From positions 1 to 24,256 of the forward strand of contig JAUNAO010000005.1 in assembly GCA_030527565.1 (NCBI GenBank): DNA of 24,256 bases, written 5' to 3'. Positions within the stretch are counted from its first letter, which is position 1; each line of letters begins with the position of its first letter. The position numbers were made by a program, and so were the translations under genes. The DNA comes from Candidatus Saccharimonadota bacterium. GTDB lineage: Bacteria; Patescibacteriota; Saccharimonadia; Saccharimonadales; Saccharimonadaceae. Shown one piece after another: positions 8,055 through 14,943 of this stretch. Below the pieces are notes generated by a model. It was not told the origin of the DNA, ran no database searches, and saw only the letters and a list, made by a program, of their open reading frames with translations.

Positions 8055-8081
8055 TCCCCGCCCGAGAGGGTGGGGATTTTT
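8055..8081 (+). terminator. Intrinsic terminator of the short gene
   Basis: A stem TCCCCGCCC/GGGTGGGGA with loop GAGA (8064-8067) is followed by TTTTTAT. The run of T lies on the plus strand, so the hairpin ends the short gene. It can also fold when read from the convergent surface-protein gene, but lacks a T run there. Confidence 0.85.
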
Positions 8082-8102
8082 ATTAATTATATACCCTAGA
8101 AA

Positions 8103-10643
8103 TTATCGTGACAGAATACACCTAATAGAGTTGCCAACTATGCTACTATCCCCATAATCATCCGACGATAGCGTATTGTGGGACGCATCATATAATAACG
8201 TATAAGCGTTAAATTTATCCTTTGTTGAAGACGACCACCATTTCCCGTGCGACAAATTAAGCCCGTACCGATCACCGTCTGGGTGATAGTTCACACTCCA
8301 GCTCCCAGCCGCAATAGGAGAGAAGGCATTGATGTGAGCAGAGCTTGCGATTCCATTAGTTCCGGTTAGCTTATACCAATCCATTCTACTTGGTATATTC
8401 CATCCAGCTGGACAAATGTCCTCAGCTATTTCCATTCCCGCAGAGTCGTAACTGCCTTCTGGACACCACGTCCCAGCAGTTGCTGCGCAATAATTGTACC
8501 AGTAACCAGAGCTACCTGGTAGATATTCCGCAGTGGACGAATCAACTTCTGACGGTGTAGCCATCAATGCTTCCCAGCTAATGCCATACGTAGGTATGCT
8601 TACATCTGAGAAAGAATTGTAATACGGAGATCTGACCTCGGTCACATTTGAAGTTCCAGGCTCAAGTATGTCTGGATCATAGGCTAAGTTCTGGACCATC
8701 CAGCAATTGCCATTAATGTAGCGCACGGCATAAGGTTTATTGTCACGCCTATCCTTTATAGTAATTGAGGATGAATTTGCTTCACTTTGACACCAACTGC
8801 TAGTATATTCTTGCATATATGCCCGTCTCCATTGGGCATAAAGCGTAATCGTGTGACCATTCTCTGCATCTGAAATAAAATAAGGCGCTCCATCTACATA
8901 AGAAATTCCGCCACCATCTGCTCGTGTATTCCAGCCAGTGAAGATATAGCCAAGCTTATTAAAGCTATTGCCTTTCAAATATTCGCCGTCCACTAAAATT
9001 TGGTTTTCCATAGCCCCGCTAGTTGAGTCATTGCCGTTAAATTCAATAGTCGCGGATTTAGGAACTTCCTTTAAAATGCACCTGATAGAAAAACCCGCTC
9101 TTACAAATTCTATTTGTTCAGATCTTAGTCCCCACTTTGGATAGAAATAATTAGTATATACAGTATTATGTGAGGCAATAGAAGAAGACCACCAAATCCC
9201 ATGCGTCCCAGCATAGTTGCTTAAACTCCCATTATTATCAGTAGATCCAGCGAGCACTGGTGCAAAAATATCAACATAGGTCGAATTCCACCCACCGCTG
9301 TCGCCGCTAGCAATAGAACCCCACTGTCCACGGCTTGGTAATCTCCATCCTGCCGGACAAATATCTCTGGTGGGGTCGCCCTGAAAATAGGTCCCTACTT
9401 TTTCCCCAGCAGTTGCTGCACCATAATTATACCAATAACCATTTTCTTCAGCGGATAAGCCTGTTTTTGTTAAATTGTCGGCCGTAGGGGCACTTATCCT
9501 TAGTTTGTCGATATTAAAATCGGTATCTTCGAACTTTATCGCACTTTGTACGTTAGTTGTTGATGGCTCTAACGTATTTAGCTTTTTCATGTCATAAGCC
9601 AGATTTCTCGTCATCCAGCATTCCGAAGTGCCATCATAACCATTAATATAGCGTGCAGTATACTGCTTCCCATCGCGCTCATCATACAGATACCATAAGT
9701 TATCTTTAGCATAAGAATGGCATTTCTCTATAGTAGCATCTTGCATGACACTATCAGGTTCAGCCCACATTGCGTAAAAGGTTAGGCTGTTTTGCCCCGT
9801 TTGGCTTATCCCAAAAATTGACCCAGCACCAAAAGATTCATTATTTGGGCAGATTTCTCTATTTTCCGCTTTGACCGCTACCGGGCACCATCCTACAAAA
9901 ACATATCCGTTTCTAGCTGGTCGCGTAGTCGATAAAATAATAGAGGTTTCCGTTGTTGCCCCATTTTGCGCCTCGGGCATATTAGAGACATCGTCCGTAG
10001 TGTTTTTGTCATAGGTAATAATGTATGGTGTTGGATTAATTATGGCGGATAGCGTAAGCTCTTTGAGATAGGCCCCTATTGGAACTTCGTGGGTAATTCT
10101 TGCAGCAAAAGCTAAAGCGTAATTATATGCTCCGGCATTAGTTTTATTATCTATGGTAGTTGTTGTTATAGTTGGCGATGGGAAATAATTGCCGTCATTT
10201 ACTTTTATTCCCCAAAGGTTATTGTGTTGAATATTATTAAATTGTGCTTCTGTAAGACTAGAAGAAATTGAACTTATATTATAGTTGTCTGAACTTAAAA
10301 ATCCGCTATCATCATCTGCGCCAATAAATAACTTATACCCAGAATAATGATTTGTAGTTACAGAAAAGTTAATATCCGAAGATTTTATAAGTATTCCTGT
10401 ATCTAGATTAGCTAGTTGTTCACTTGTGAAACTGCTTAAATCCGCAGAAGCAGTACCCGTCACGACGTCTAGAGTAAGAGAGGAGCCCTGCGCCGTTCCA
10501 TCTGCTGCTTCTGCGGTTTGTTCACCCTTGCACGCGATTGGGAAAAAGGTCACAAGGATGAACAAAATAGAAATGAAGGAGGCCATGAAGAATAAGCTAG
10601 AAAGATATTTTCTATATATTATATATTGCTTATTATTCTTCAT
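8103..10643 (-). CDS. Large secreted/surface protein with two InlB-repeat + FISUMP modules
   Basis: The product has 846 residues. A hydrophobic N-terminal segment (about 14-36) is a signal or anchor; Cys38 in FFPIAC resembles, but does not match, a lipobox. A Ser/Thr/Asn-rich domain follows (about 50-205). Then come two tandem modules, each an InlB/Listeria-Bacteroides type repeat (206-293 and 531-606, with GYxFxGW and LTFYAMW/ITLYAQW) and a FISUMP-type domain (about 305-524 and 615-844). The FISUMP domains show CWMxxNLAYD, GYWYNY, DICPAGWxxPSRxxW, WWSSS and a terminal SIRCIL. Conserved cysteines (308, 342, 429, 522; 618, 647, 744, 842) suggest disulfides outside the cell. No C-terminal sorting signal is seen. 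An AAGGAGG site lies six bases before the ATG. Base composition is AT-richer and poorer in TCG/TTCG than the neighbours. An adhesion or host-contact role is inference. Confidence 0.85.
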   Translation of the reverse strand: MKNNKQYIIYRKYLSSLFFMASFISILFILVTFFPIACKGEQTAEAADGTAQGSSLTLDVVTGTASADLSSFTSEQLANLDTGILIKSSDINFSVTTNHYSGYKLFIGADDDSGFLSSDNYNISSISSSLTEAQFNNIQHNNLWGIKVNDGNYFPSPTITTTTIDNKTNAGAYNYALAFAARITHEVPIGAYLKELTLSAIINPTPYIITYDKNTTDDVSNMPEAQNGATTETSIILSTTRPARNGYVFVGWCPVAVKAENREICPNNESFGAGSIFGISQTGQNSLTFYAMWAEPDSVMQDATIEKCHSYAKDNLWYLYDERDGKQYTARYINGYDGTSECWMTRNLAYDMKKLNTLEPSTTNVQSAIKFEDTDFNIDKLRISAPTADNLTKTGLSAEENGYWYNYGAATAGEKVGTYFQGDPTRDICPAGWRLPSRGQWGSIASGDSGGWNSTYVDIFAPVLAGSTDNNGSLSNYAGTHGIWWSSSIASHNTVYTNYFYPKWGLRSEQIEFVRAGFSIRCILKEVPKSATIEFNGNDSTSGAMENQILVDGEYLKGNSFNKLGYIFTGWNTRADGGGISYVDGAPYFISDAENGHTITLYAQWRRAYMQEYTSSWCQSEANSSSITIKDRRDNKPYAVRYINGNCWMVQNLAYDPDILEPGTSNVTEVRSPYYNSFSDVSIPTYGISWEALMATPSEVDSSTAEYLPGSSGYWYNYCAATAGTWCPEGSYDSAGMEIAEDICPAGWNIPSRMDWYKLTGTNGIASSAHINAFSPIAAGSWSVNYHPDGDRYGLNLSHGKWWSSSTKDKFNAYTLLYDASHNTLSSDDYGDSSIVGNSIRCILSR

Positions 10644-10656
10644 GGCGCTCCTCCTT
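10576..10656 (-). promoter_or_regulatory. Inverted repeat that pairs the surface-protein ribosome site and start codon with codons 16-23
   Basis: The arm at 10628-10656 contains the Shine-Dalgarno AAGGAGG, the ATG and the first codons on the minus strand. The arm at 10576-10597 is its complement. Pairing is 7 bp (SD), a 4-nt bulge, 12 bp across the start codon (CCATGAAGAATA), a 3-nt bulge and 3 bp, with a 30-nt AT-rich loop at 10598-10627. In the mRNA this would bury both ribosome site and start. Confidence 0.6.
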
Positions 10657-10711
10657 TGTTTTATTTAACCCCCCGAGGCGCCGATATATGTTTTATTTAG
10701 TGTCTTAATCT

Positions 10712-10736
10712 AAAAAAACGACACCGCAGGGGTGTC
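10712..10736 (-). terminator. Terminator hairpin inside the surface-protein leader
   Basis: On the minus strand GACACC, loop CCTGC, GGTGTC, then G and seven T. Its first three bases are shared with the outer helix of the upstream structured RNA, and its second arm can alternatively pair with the loop at 10772-10780. Confidence 0.75.
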
Positions 10737-10823
10737 TAATCCAATTCGTATTCAGCAGTGCCTTATACTTATGCGGTGCCGTTTTCATGGTACTGCATAA
10801 ATAATACGAATTGTGGATTAGAC
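10712..10823 (-). ncRNA. Candidate structured RNA / attenuating leader upstream of the surface protein
   Basis: A TGC-TATAAT promoter predicts a start at G10823. From there the RNA forms a long stem: GTCTAATCC with GGATTAGAC (10815-10823/10734-10742), a 2-nt bulge, AATTCGTATT with AATACGAATT (10743-10752/10803-10812), and an inner 8-bp helix with one A-C mismatch (10755-10762/10789-10796). It ends in a terminator hairpin with seven T. A loop segment (10772-10780) can pair with nine bases of the terminator (10720-10728), an alternative fold that would disrupt termination. The surface-protein ATG is 69 bp beyond the T run. A small RNA or an attenuator are both possible. I do not recognise a known RNA family; the SRP RNA loop motif is absent. 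Confidence 0.55.
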
Positions 10824-10829
10824 AATTTT

Positions 10830-10838
10830 ATTATAGCA
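10830..10838 (-). promoter_or_regulatory. Extended -10 promoter for the structured RNA/surface-protein leader
   Basis: The minus strand reads TGC-TATAAT followed by AAAATT and then G10823, the first base of the outer helix. The -35 region has no good match, as at most promoters here. Confidence 0.6.
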
Positions 10839-10860
10839 TATTCCAACAAAAAGCAAGAGC

Positions 10861-10888
10861 AAAAAGAGGAGCTATTCGCTCCTTCTTT
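10861..10888 (-). terminator. Terminator of the ftsZ-nrdR-thioredoxin-like operon
   Basis: Stem AGGAGC/GCTCCT (10867-10872/10878-10883) is extended by AT pairs and flanked by runs of A and T, directly after the stop at 10889. The symmetry would let it act in both directions. Confidence 0.75.
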
Positions 10889-11146
10889 TTATTTATCGGT
10901 ATAGTAAGAAACTTCATTGATGAGTGGGAGGTTTCGCCCGCGCCAAAAACCGCGGATTTCGCCGGAGTTTCCTAGCGCGATGATGGTTGGGCATTCGACG
11001 ATATCGTAAGTTTCGCAAAAGCCTGGGTTTTTGTCTGGGTCCATGATTTCAAGTTCAACGCCAGTTTGGCGGCGAAAAGCTTCAAGCCATTCAAAAACCG
11101 AGCGTGAATAGTCCTGATTATCCCGAAAAATACAAATTACGCGCAT
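10889..11146 (-). CDS. Small thioredoxin-fold protein without a CxxC motif
   Basis: The 85-residue product has the layout of a small thioredoxin/glutaredoxin-like domain. It opens with a beta strand (MRVICIFRD), then a helix, a second strand (VELEIMDPD) and a YDIVECPTII segment whose Pro matches the cis-proline loop. It ends with a strand and helix (GEIRGFWRG...). The usual redox CxxC after the first strand is missing; Cys5, Cys44 and Cys52 remain but not as CxxC. It may be a non-redox or single-cysteine member. The ribosome site AAAGGTGG precedes the ATG. It follows nrdR, separated by a 32-bp palindrome. A link to ribonucleotide-reductase chemistry is suggested only by that neighbour. Confidence 0.6.
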   Translation of the reverse strand: MRVICIFRDNQDYSRSVFEWLEAFRRQTGVELEIMDPDKNPGFCETYDIVECPTIIALGNSGEIRGFWRGRNLPLINEVSYYTDK

Positions 11147-11165
11147 TTACCACCTTTCTTTACGC

Positions 11166-11197
11166 TGTATATACATTGTACGTACAATGTATATACA
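11166..11197. promoter_or_regulatory. 32-bp perfect palindrome between nrdR and the thioredoxin-like gene
   Basis: Two copies of the self-complementary decamer TGTATATACA (11166-11175 and 11188-11197) flank the palindrome TTGTACGTACAA. Their centres are 22 bp apart, about two helical turns. On the minus strand the element contains a possible promoter for the downstream gene (TTGTAT, 17 bases, TGTATA). There is no T run, so it is not an intrinsic terminator. It looks like an operator for a dimeric or tetrameric regulator. Confidence 0.65.
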
Positions 11198-11200
11198 AAA

Positions 11201-11656
11201 TCATACATTTTTCTTCTTTTTTTGTTCCTTTAAGATATTTTCGAAATCTTCAAGGGTTTTAAATTCGCGGAAAACACTTGCAAAACGAACATAAGCAACT
11301 TCGTTTGTGTCTGCGAGAACATCGAGAACAGCTTCGCCGATTTGGCGAGAAGAGATTTTATCGGTACCGTAAGAATAGAGGATATCCGTCGCGCGACTAA
11401 CAACCGCTTCGATTTCGAGTTCGGATTTGAAAAACTTACCAACACTACGTTTGATAGCGAGGAGAAGCTTGTCGCGATCAAAAATCTCTTCGTTCCCGCT
11501 ACGTTTTAATACCGTAAGCGGCGGCATTTCGATGCGTTCATAAGTCGTAAAACGACGGCCATCTGGGGCTTCTCGACGGCGACGAATCATCGTTCCGTCG
11601 AGAGTTTCGCGGCTTTCAAGAACTTTTGAATCTCCAATTCGAAATTTCGGTTCCAT
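11201..11656 (-). CDS. nrdR: NrdR-like ATP-cone regulator lacking the zinc-ribbon cysteines
   Basis: NrdR represses ribonucleotide reductase genes, sensing ATP/dATP through an ATP-cone and binding DNA through an N-terminal zinc ribbon. The 151-residue product has normal length, with the diagnostic segments IRRRREAPDGRRFTTYERIE (24-43) and an ATP-cone (about 47-137, including DRDKLLLAI and EVAYVRFASVFREF). The four zinc cysteines are gone: the usual MxCPxC start is MEPKFRIGDSKV, and the second CxxC before RFTTYER is APDG. There is no cysteine anywhere in the protein. An in-frame stop lies a few codons upstream of the ATG, so no longer start could supply them. It sits 18 bp after ftsZ, apparently in the same operon, in front of a thioredoxin-like gene and a large palindrome. 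Confidence 0.88.
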   Translation of the reverse strand: MEPKFRIGDSKVLESRETLDGTMIRRRREAPDGRRFTTYERIEMPPLTVLKRSGNEEIFDRDKLLLAIKRSVGKFFKSELEIEAVVSRATDILYSYGTDKISSRQIGEAVLDVLADTNEVAYVRFASVFREFKTLEDFENILKEQKKKKNV

Positions 11657-11674
11657 AGCCTTTAGTTCCCTTCT

Positions 11675-12841
11675 TTAATCTTTTTTCTTCTTGTTGCGGA
11701 GACGTTCACGGAGAGAAGGCGGTACGTCCATTTCGTCGTCCGAAACAATCGGGGCGATTGGAGCCGGTTCTTCCGTAGTTTTAATCGAGTCCCACATATT
11801 CGATTTATTTTCCGCAGCGAAGTCTTTCACCTCGACGGCCGGGGTAACATCAATTTTTTCTTCAACGACTGGTTCAGCGACCGGCTCGTTAAAATATTCC
11901 GAATCGAAACCAGTTGCAACAACCGTAACAACGATTTCATCTTCGAGTTCTGGGCGAATCGAAGCACCGAAAATAATGTTCGCTTCAGGCGAGACAGCAC
12001 CAGTGATAATTTCGGCGGCTTCCTGGATCTCGGACATCGACATATCGTAACCGCCGGCGACCGAGAAGAGTACGCCGCGCGCGCCTTCGATTTTAACTTC
12101 GATAAGTGGAGATTCGACAGCTTGCCCAGCAGCAATCACGGCACGATTTTCGCCAGAAGCACGGCCGATGCCCATAAGAGCCGAGCCAGCATTCTTCATA
12201 ATTGCCTTAACGTCGGCAAAGTCGAGGTTGATTAATGAGTGCTCAGTGATTAATTCTGAAATACCTTGGACGCCCTGACGAAGAACATCGTCGGCGATCT
12301 TGAAAGTTTCAAGAAGTGGGGTTGTTGGCTCGATGGTCTGCAAGAGACGATCGTTCGGAATAGTAATAAGAGCGTCAACTTGGCGCGAAAGTTTGTCGAT
12401 AGCGAGGTCTGCGTTCGTACGGCGACGTGCACCTTCGAAGGTAAACGGTTTTGTCGCAACGCCAACAGTCAAAATATCTTTTTTACGAGCTTCTTCGGCG
12501 ACAACTGGACCAGCACCGGAACCAGTACCACCACCAGCACCAATCGTAATGAAAACCATATCAGCGCCATCAAGTGCCTTTTCGATTTCGGCACGGCTCT
12601 CTTCAGCCGCTTCGCGACCTTTTTCTGGATCGCCACCAGCGCCGAGCCCTTTCCCGATACGAACCTTTGTATCTGCTTGCGAATGATGTAGAGCCTGCGC
12701 GTCGGTATTAATCGCAACGAATTCAACGCCGGTTAAACCGACTTCTTTCATTCGATCGACTGCGGAGCCACCGGCCCCGCCAACACCTACAACTTTGATA
12801 CTTGCTTTGCTTTCCACCTCTGTCGGTTTAATTTCTGGCAT
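11675..12841 (-). CDS. ftsZ: Cell-division tubulin FtsZ
   Basis: FtsZ is the GTPase that forms the division ring. The 388-residue product has an N-terminal GTP-binding domain with [13 protein letters not shown] (19-31), the tubulin signature GGGTGSG (103-109), [10 protein letters not shown] and the catalytic T7 loop [11 protein letters not shown] (205-215). A linker from about 320 leads to the conserved C-terminal peptide [12 protein letters not shown], the docking site for FtsA and other partners. Length is normal. The ATG at 12841 has GCGAGGAAA upstream and its own promoter. It is followed by nrdR and a thioredoxin-like gene before a terminator. Confidence 0.97.
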   Translation of the reverse strand: MPEIKPTEVESKASIKVVGVGGAGGSAVDRMKEVGLTGVEFVAINTDAQALHHSQADTKVRIGKGLGAGGDPEKGREAAEESRAEIEKALDGADMVFITIGAGGGTGSGAGPVVAEEARKKDILTVGVATKPFTFEGARRRTNADLAIDKLSRQVDALITIPNDRLLQTIEPTTPLLETFKIADDVLRQGVQGISELITEHSLINLDFADVKAIMKNAGSALMGIGRASGENRAVIAAGQAVESPLIEVKIEGARGVLFSVAGGYDMSMSEIQEAAEIITGAVSPEANIIFGASIRPELEDEIVVTVVATGFDSEYFNEPVAEPVVEEKIDVTPAVEVKDFAAENKSNMWDSIKTTEEPAPIAPIVSDDEMDVPPSLRERLRNKKKKD

Positions 12842-12861
12842 AATATTTCCTCGCTTTATAT

Positions 12862-12889
12862 ATTATAAGTATACTTTATAGAGAATCAA
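12862..12889 (-). promoter_or_regulatory. Promoter of ftsZ
   Basis: The minus strand has TTGATT (12889..12884), a 16-bp spacer and TATAAT (12867..12862), twenty bases before the ftsZ ATG. It predicts a leader of about 14 nt that carries the ribosome site. It is one of the few promoters here with a -35 and no TG extension. Confidence 0.6.
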
Positions 12890-12913
12890 AAATCAAGGGA
12901 GGAGAGAAGTTTT

Positions 12914-14146
12914 TTAGAATTTACTAAAGATTTTCTTTAAGAAGCTGCCTGGGTTTGGGATTTTTGGTGCTTTGCCAGACTTTTTAGGAGCATTATTTAA
13001 GTTTTGTCCTTCTTCAGCTGCCATAATCGCAAGACCGACCGCAGTCGCAAATTCCGGTTTTTCGACTGCCTCGGAAACGCCATTTAAGCCTTTCGGAGCG
13101 CCAATTTTAATAGAGGCTTCAAGGATTTTCTTTGCAAATAAATCAATATCGCGCATCTTAGCGCCGCCACCTGTTAAAACAATTCCTTCTGGGAGGCGTT
13201 GGTCGTATTTCGCAACTTTTAAGCGTTTCCTGACTTCGTTCAGAATCTCTTCAAGACGATCCTTGACGACGCGGTTAACTTCTTTCCGTTCAAAAACGCG
13301 TTCTTTACCTTCTTTGCCAATCCGAATCACAGCCGATTTTTCAGTTTCAAAATCGCCAGTTACAAAACGAGTTTTAATTTCTTCGGCCATTTCTGGATCG
13401 ACTTCGAGAACAATCGCGAGATCGTTTGTGATGTTGTTCGAGCCGGCCGGAATAACGCCAACATACTGCAAATCACCTTCTTCATAGACCGCAATTGAGG
13501 TAGTTGCAGAACCAAGATCAACAACAGCAACGCCGTTTTCCTTTTGTCGTTCGGTAAGAACGGCACGGGCAGCTGCGACAACGCTAGGAACTAAACGTTC
13601 CGCTTTTACATCCGCAGCGGCAGTCGCTTTTTTCAGATTTTCACAATTCGGAGTCAAAGCAGAAATAACGTTCGCACGCATTTCTAAGCGAGCACCGGAC
13701 ATCCCGAGCGGGTCTTTAATTCCTCCCTGTCCATCTAAGGCATATTCAAGGGGGACAACATCTAGAACATCGCGGTTCGGCGGAATGCGACCAGTAACCG
13801 AGACATCCTCAACGCGATCCAAATCATCATCATTAATTTCATGTTCAACAGCTCCGACAGCAATCATTCCTTCAGTTCTCGTCGAAAGAATCTGTGAGCC
13901 ATTAATCGAAACATAAGCCGAGCGGACGTCAAAACCGCCCATTTTTTCAGCGTCACCAAGCATTTTATCGATCGAGTTAGCTGGACCAGCAAGATTCGCT
14001 GGCATACCCTTACGCATCCCAGCAGTCTTCCCCTCGCTATACCCAACGACAGCAATTCCGCCATCGTTGTTAACCTTTGCAATAACGGCGCGGACATTTT
14101 CCGTACCTAAGTCTAAACCCGTGACAAAGCGGCTAGTTTCATCCAT
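12914..14146 (-). CDS. ftsA: Cell-division actin-like protein FtsA
   Basis: FtsA tethers FtsZ to the membrane and recruits later division proteins. The 410-residue product has the actin-fold phosphate loops GLDLGTENVRAVI near the N-terminus and VVDLGSATTSIAVY in the middle, the inserted 1C subdomain, and the adenosine motif IVLTGGGAKM. It ends in FLKKIFSKF, an amphipathic membrane-targeting helix. I start it at the ATG 14146. A GTG two codons earlier is also in frame, but TGT-TATAAT ends exactly six bases before the ATG, so the transcript is predicted to begin at the A of that ATG. It is directly upstream of ftsZ, which has a separate promoter. Confidence 0.95.
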   Translation of the reverse strand: MDETSRFVTGLDLGTENVRAVIAKVNNDGGIAVVGYSEGKTAGMRKGMPANLAGPANSIDKMLGDAEKMGGFDVRSAYVSINGSQILSTRTEGMIAVGAVEHEINDDDLDRVEDVSVTGRIPPNRDVLDVVPLEYALDGQGGIKDPLGMSGARLEMRANVISALTPNCENLKKATAAADVKAERLVPSVVAAARAVLTERQKENGVAVVDLGSATTSIAVYEEGDLQYVGVIPAGSNNITNDLAIVLEVDPEMAEEIKTRFVTGDFETEKSAVIRIGKEGKERVFERKEVNRVVKDRLEEILNEVRKRLKVAKYDQRLPEGIVLTGGGAKMRDIDLFAKKILEASIKIGAPKGLNGVSEAVEKPEFATAVGLAIMAAEEGQNLNNAPKKSGKAPKIPNPGSFLKKIFSKF

Positions 14147-14152
14147 AAGCAC

Positions 14153-14161
14153 ATTATAACA
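14153..14161 (-). promoter_or_regulatory. Extended -10 promoter of ftsA
   Basis: The minus strand reads TGT-TATAAT, then GTGCTT, then ATG at 14146. The six-base spacing predicts a leaderless mRNA. The element lies just beyond the map stop codon. Confidence 0.65.
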
Positions 14162-14164
14162 CGG

Positions 14165-14941
14165 TTAATTCGGTAATGTCAAAATTTCGTAGCCCGTACT
14201 CGTCACGAGAACGGTGTGTTCACAATGGCAGCCAATCGAACCGTCTTTCATTTTAACGCTCCAATTGTCGTTTTTATCGACATAATTCGCTGGCTTACCA
14301 AGGCAGGACATTGGCTCGATACAAATCGTATCACCTTCGACGAGTGTATAGCCGCGGCCTTTTTTACCATAGTTCGGAACTTCCGGTTCTGAGTGCATCT
14401 TTTCGTCGATACCATGGCCGATATAATTTTCAATTACGCCGAGATGACCTTTTCGAAGAACTTTTTCAACTACTGCGCTAATATCGCCAATTTTGGCGCC
14501 CGGTTTTACCTGTTCAATTCCTTCATAGAGCGAAGATTCGGTAACTGAGATCATCTTTTTTACGGCTGGGGAGCCATTCTCGCCAACAATCATCGTGAAA
14601 GCGGAATCGGTGAAAAATCCGTCGTAGAAAATATCGAGATCGAAAGAAACTTTATCGCCCTCTTCTAGGGGCTCATCTTTCGGGGCACCATGGACAAGTT
14701 CGTCGTTGACTGAAATACAAATTGCGCCTGGGAAATCATCATCGAGCATATCATAAGCGACCTTCGCCCCCCGTTTTTCAATCTCCTTGCGGACCCAAGT
14801 GTCAATTTCCTTCCCAGTCATTCCGGGTTTAACGTAATTTTTAAGGTCTTTTAAGAGATTCCCGAGAATTTTGCCACCTTTTCGCATGGCGGTAATCTTC
14901 TTATTTAATCTTTCCGGTGTGGAATTTTCGATATTAATCAT
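14165..14941 (-). CDS. map: Type I methionine aminopeptidase
   Basis: The enzyme removes the initiator methionine from nascent proteins and needs two divalent metal ions. The 258-residue product carries the pita-bread-fold metal ligands in order: Asp101, Asp112 (FFTDSAFT), His176 (IGHGI), Glu209 (IEPM) and Glu241 (CEHTVLVT), plus the substrate His in VHGAP. It has no N-terminal SH3-type or zinc extension, so it is the short bacterial form. Its ATG lies two bases after the adk stop, and the GGAG ribosome site is inside the last adk codons. The adk-map pairing is familiar from ribosomal-protein operons. Confidence 0.96.
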   Translation of the reverse strand: MINIENSTPERLNKKITAMRKGGKILGNLLKDLKNYVKPGMTGKEIDTWVRKEIEKRGAKVAYDMLDDDFPGAICISVNDELVHGAPKDEPLEEGDKVSFDLDIFYDGFFTDSAFTMIVGENGSPAVKKMISVTESSLYEGIEQVKPGAKIGDISAVVEKVLRKGHLGVIENYIGHGIDEKMHSEPEVPNYGKKGRGYTLVEGDTICIEPMSCLGKPANYVDKNDNWSVKMKDGSIGCHCEHTVLVTSTGYEILTLPN

Positions 14942-14943
14942 TA

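Noticed and set aside
10426..10668. Plus-strand frame of 80 codons with a perfect ribosome site and ATG near 10577.
   Set aside because: It is the inverted copy of the surface-protein start and lies antisense inside that gene; the product is only the reverse reading of the signal-peptide region.
10734..10823. The imperfect inverted repeat with GTCTAAT...ATTAGAC ends and a 2-nt asymmetry resembles an integron attC site.
   Set aside because: The near-invariant AAC/GTT core triplets read AAT/ATT, no integrase is in view, and a promoter at one end plus a terminator at the other explain the element better as RNA.
10712..10823. SRP (4.5S) RNA, judging by size and long hairpin shape.
   Set aside because: The conserved apical loop and internal motif (GGAAG / AGCAG type) are absent.
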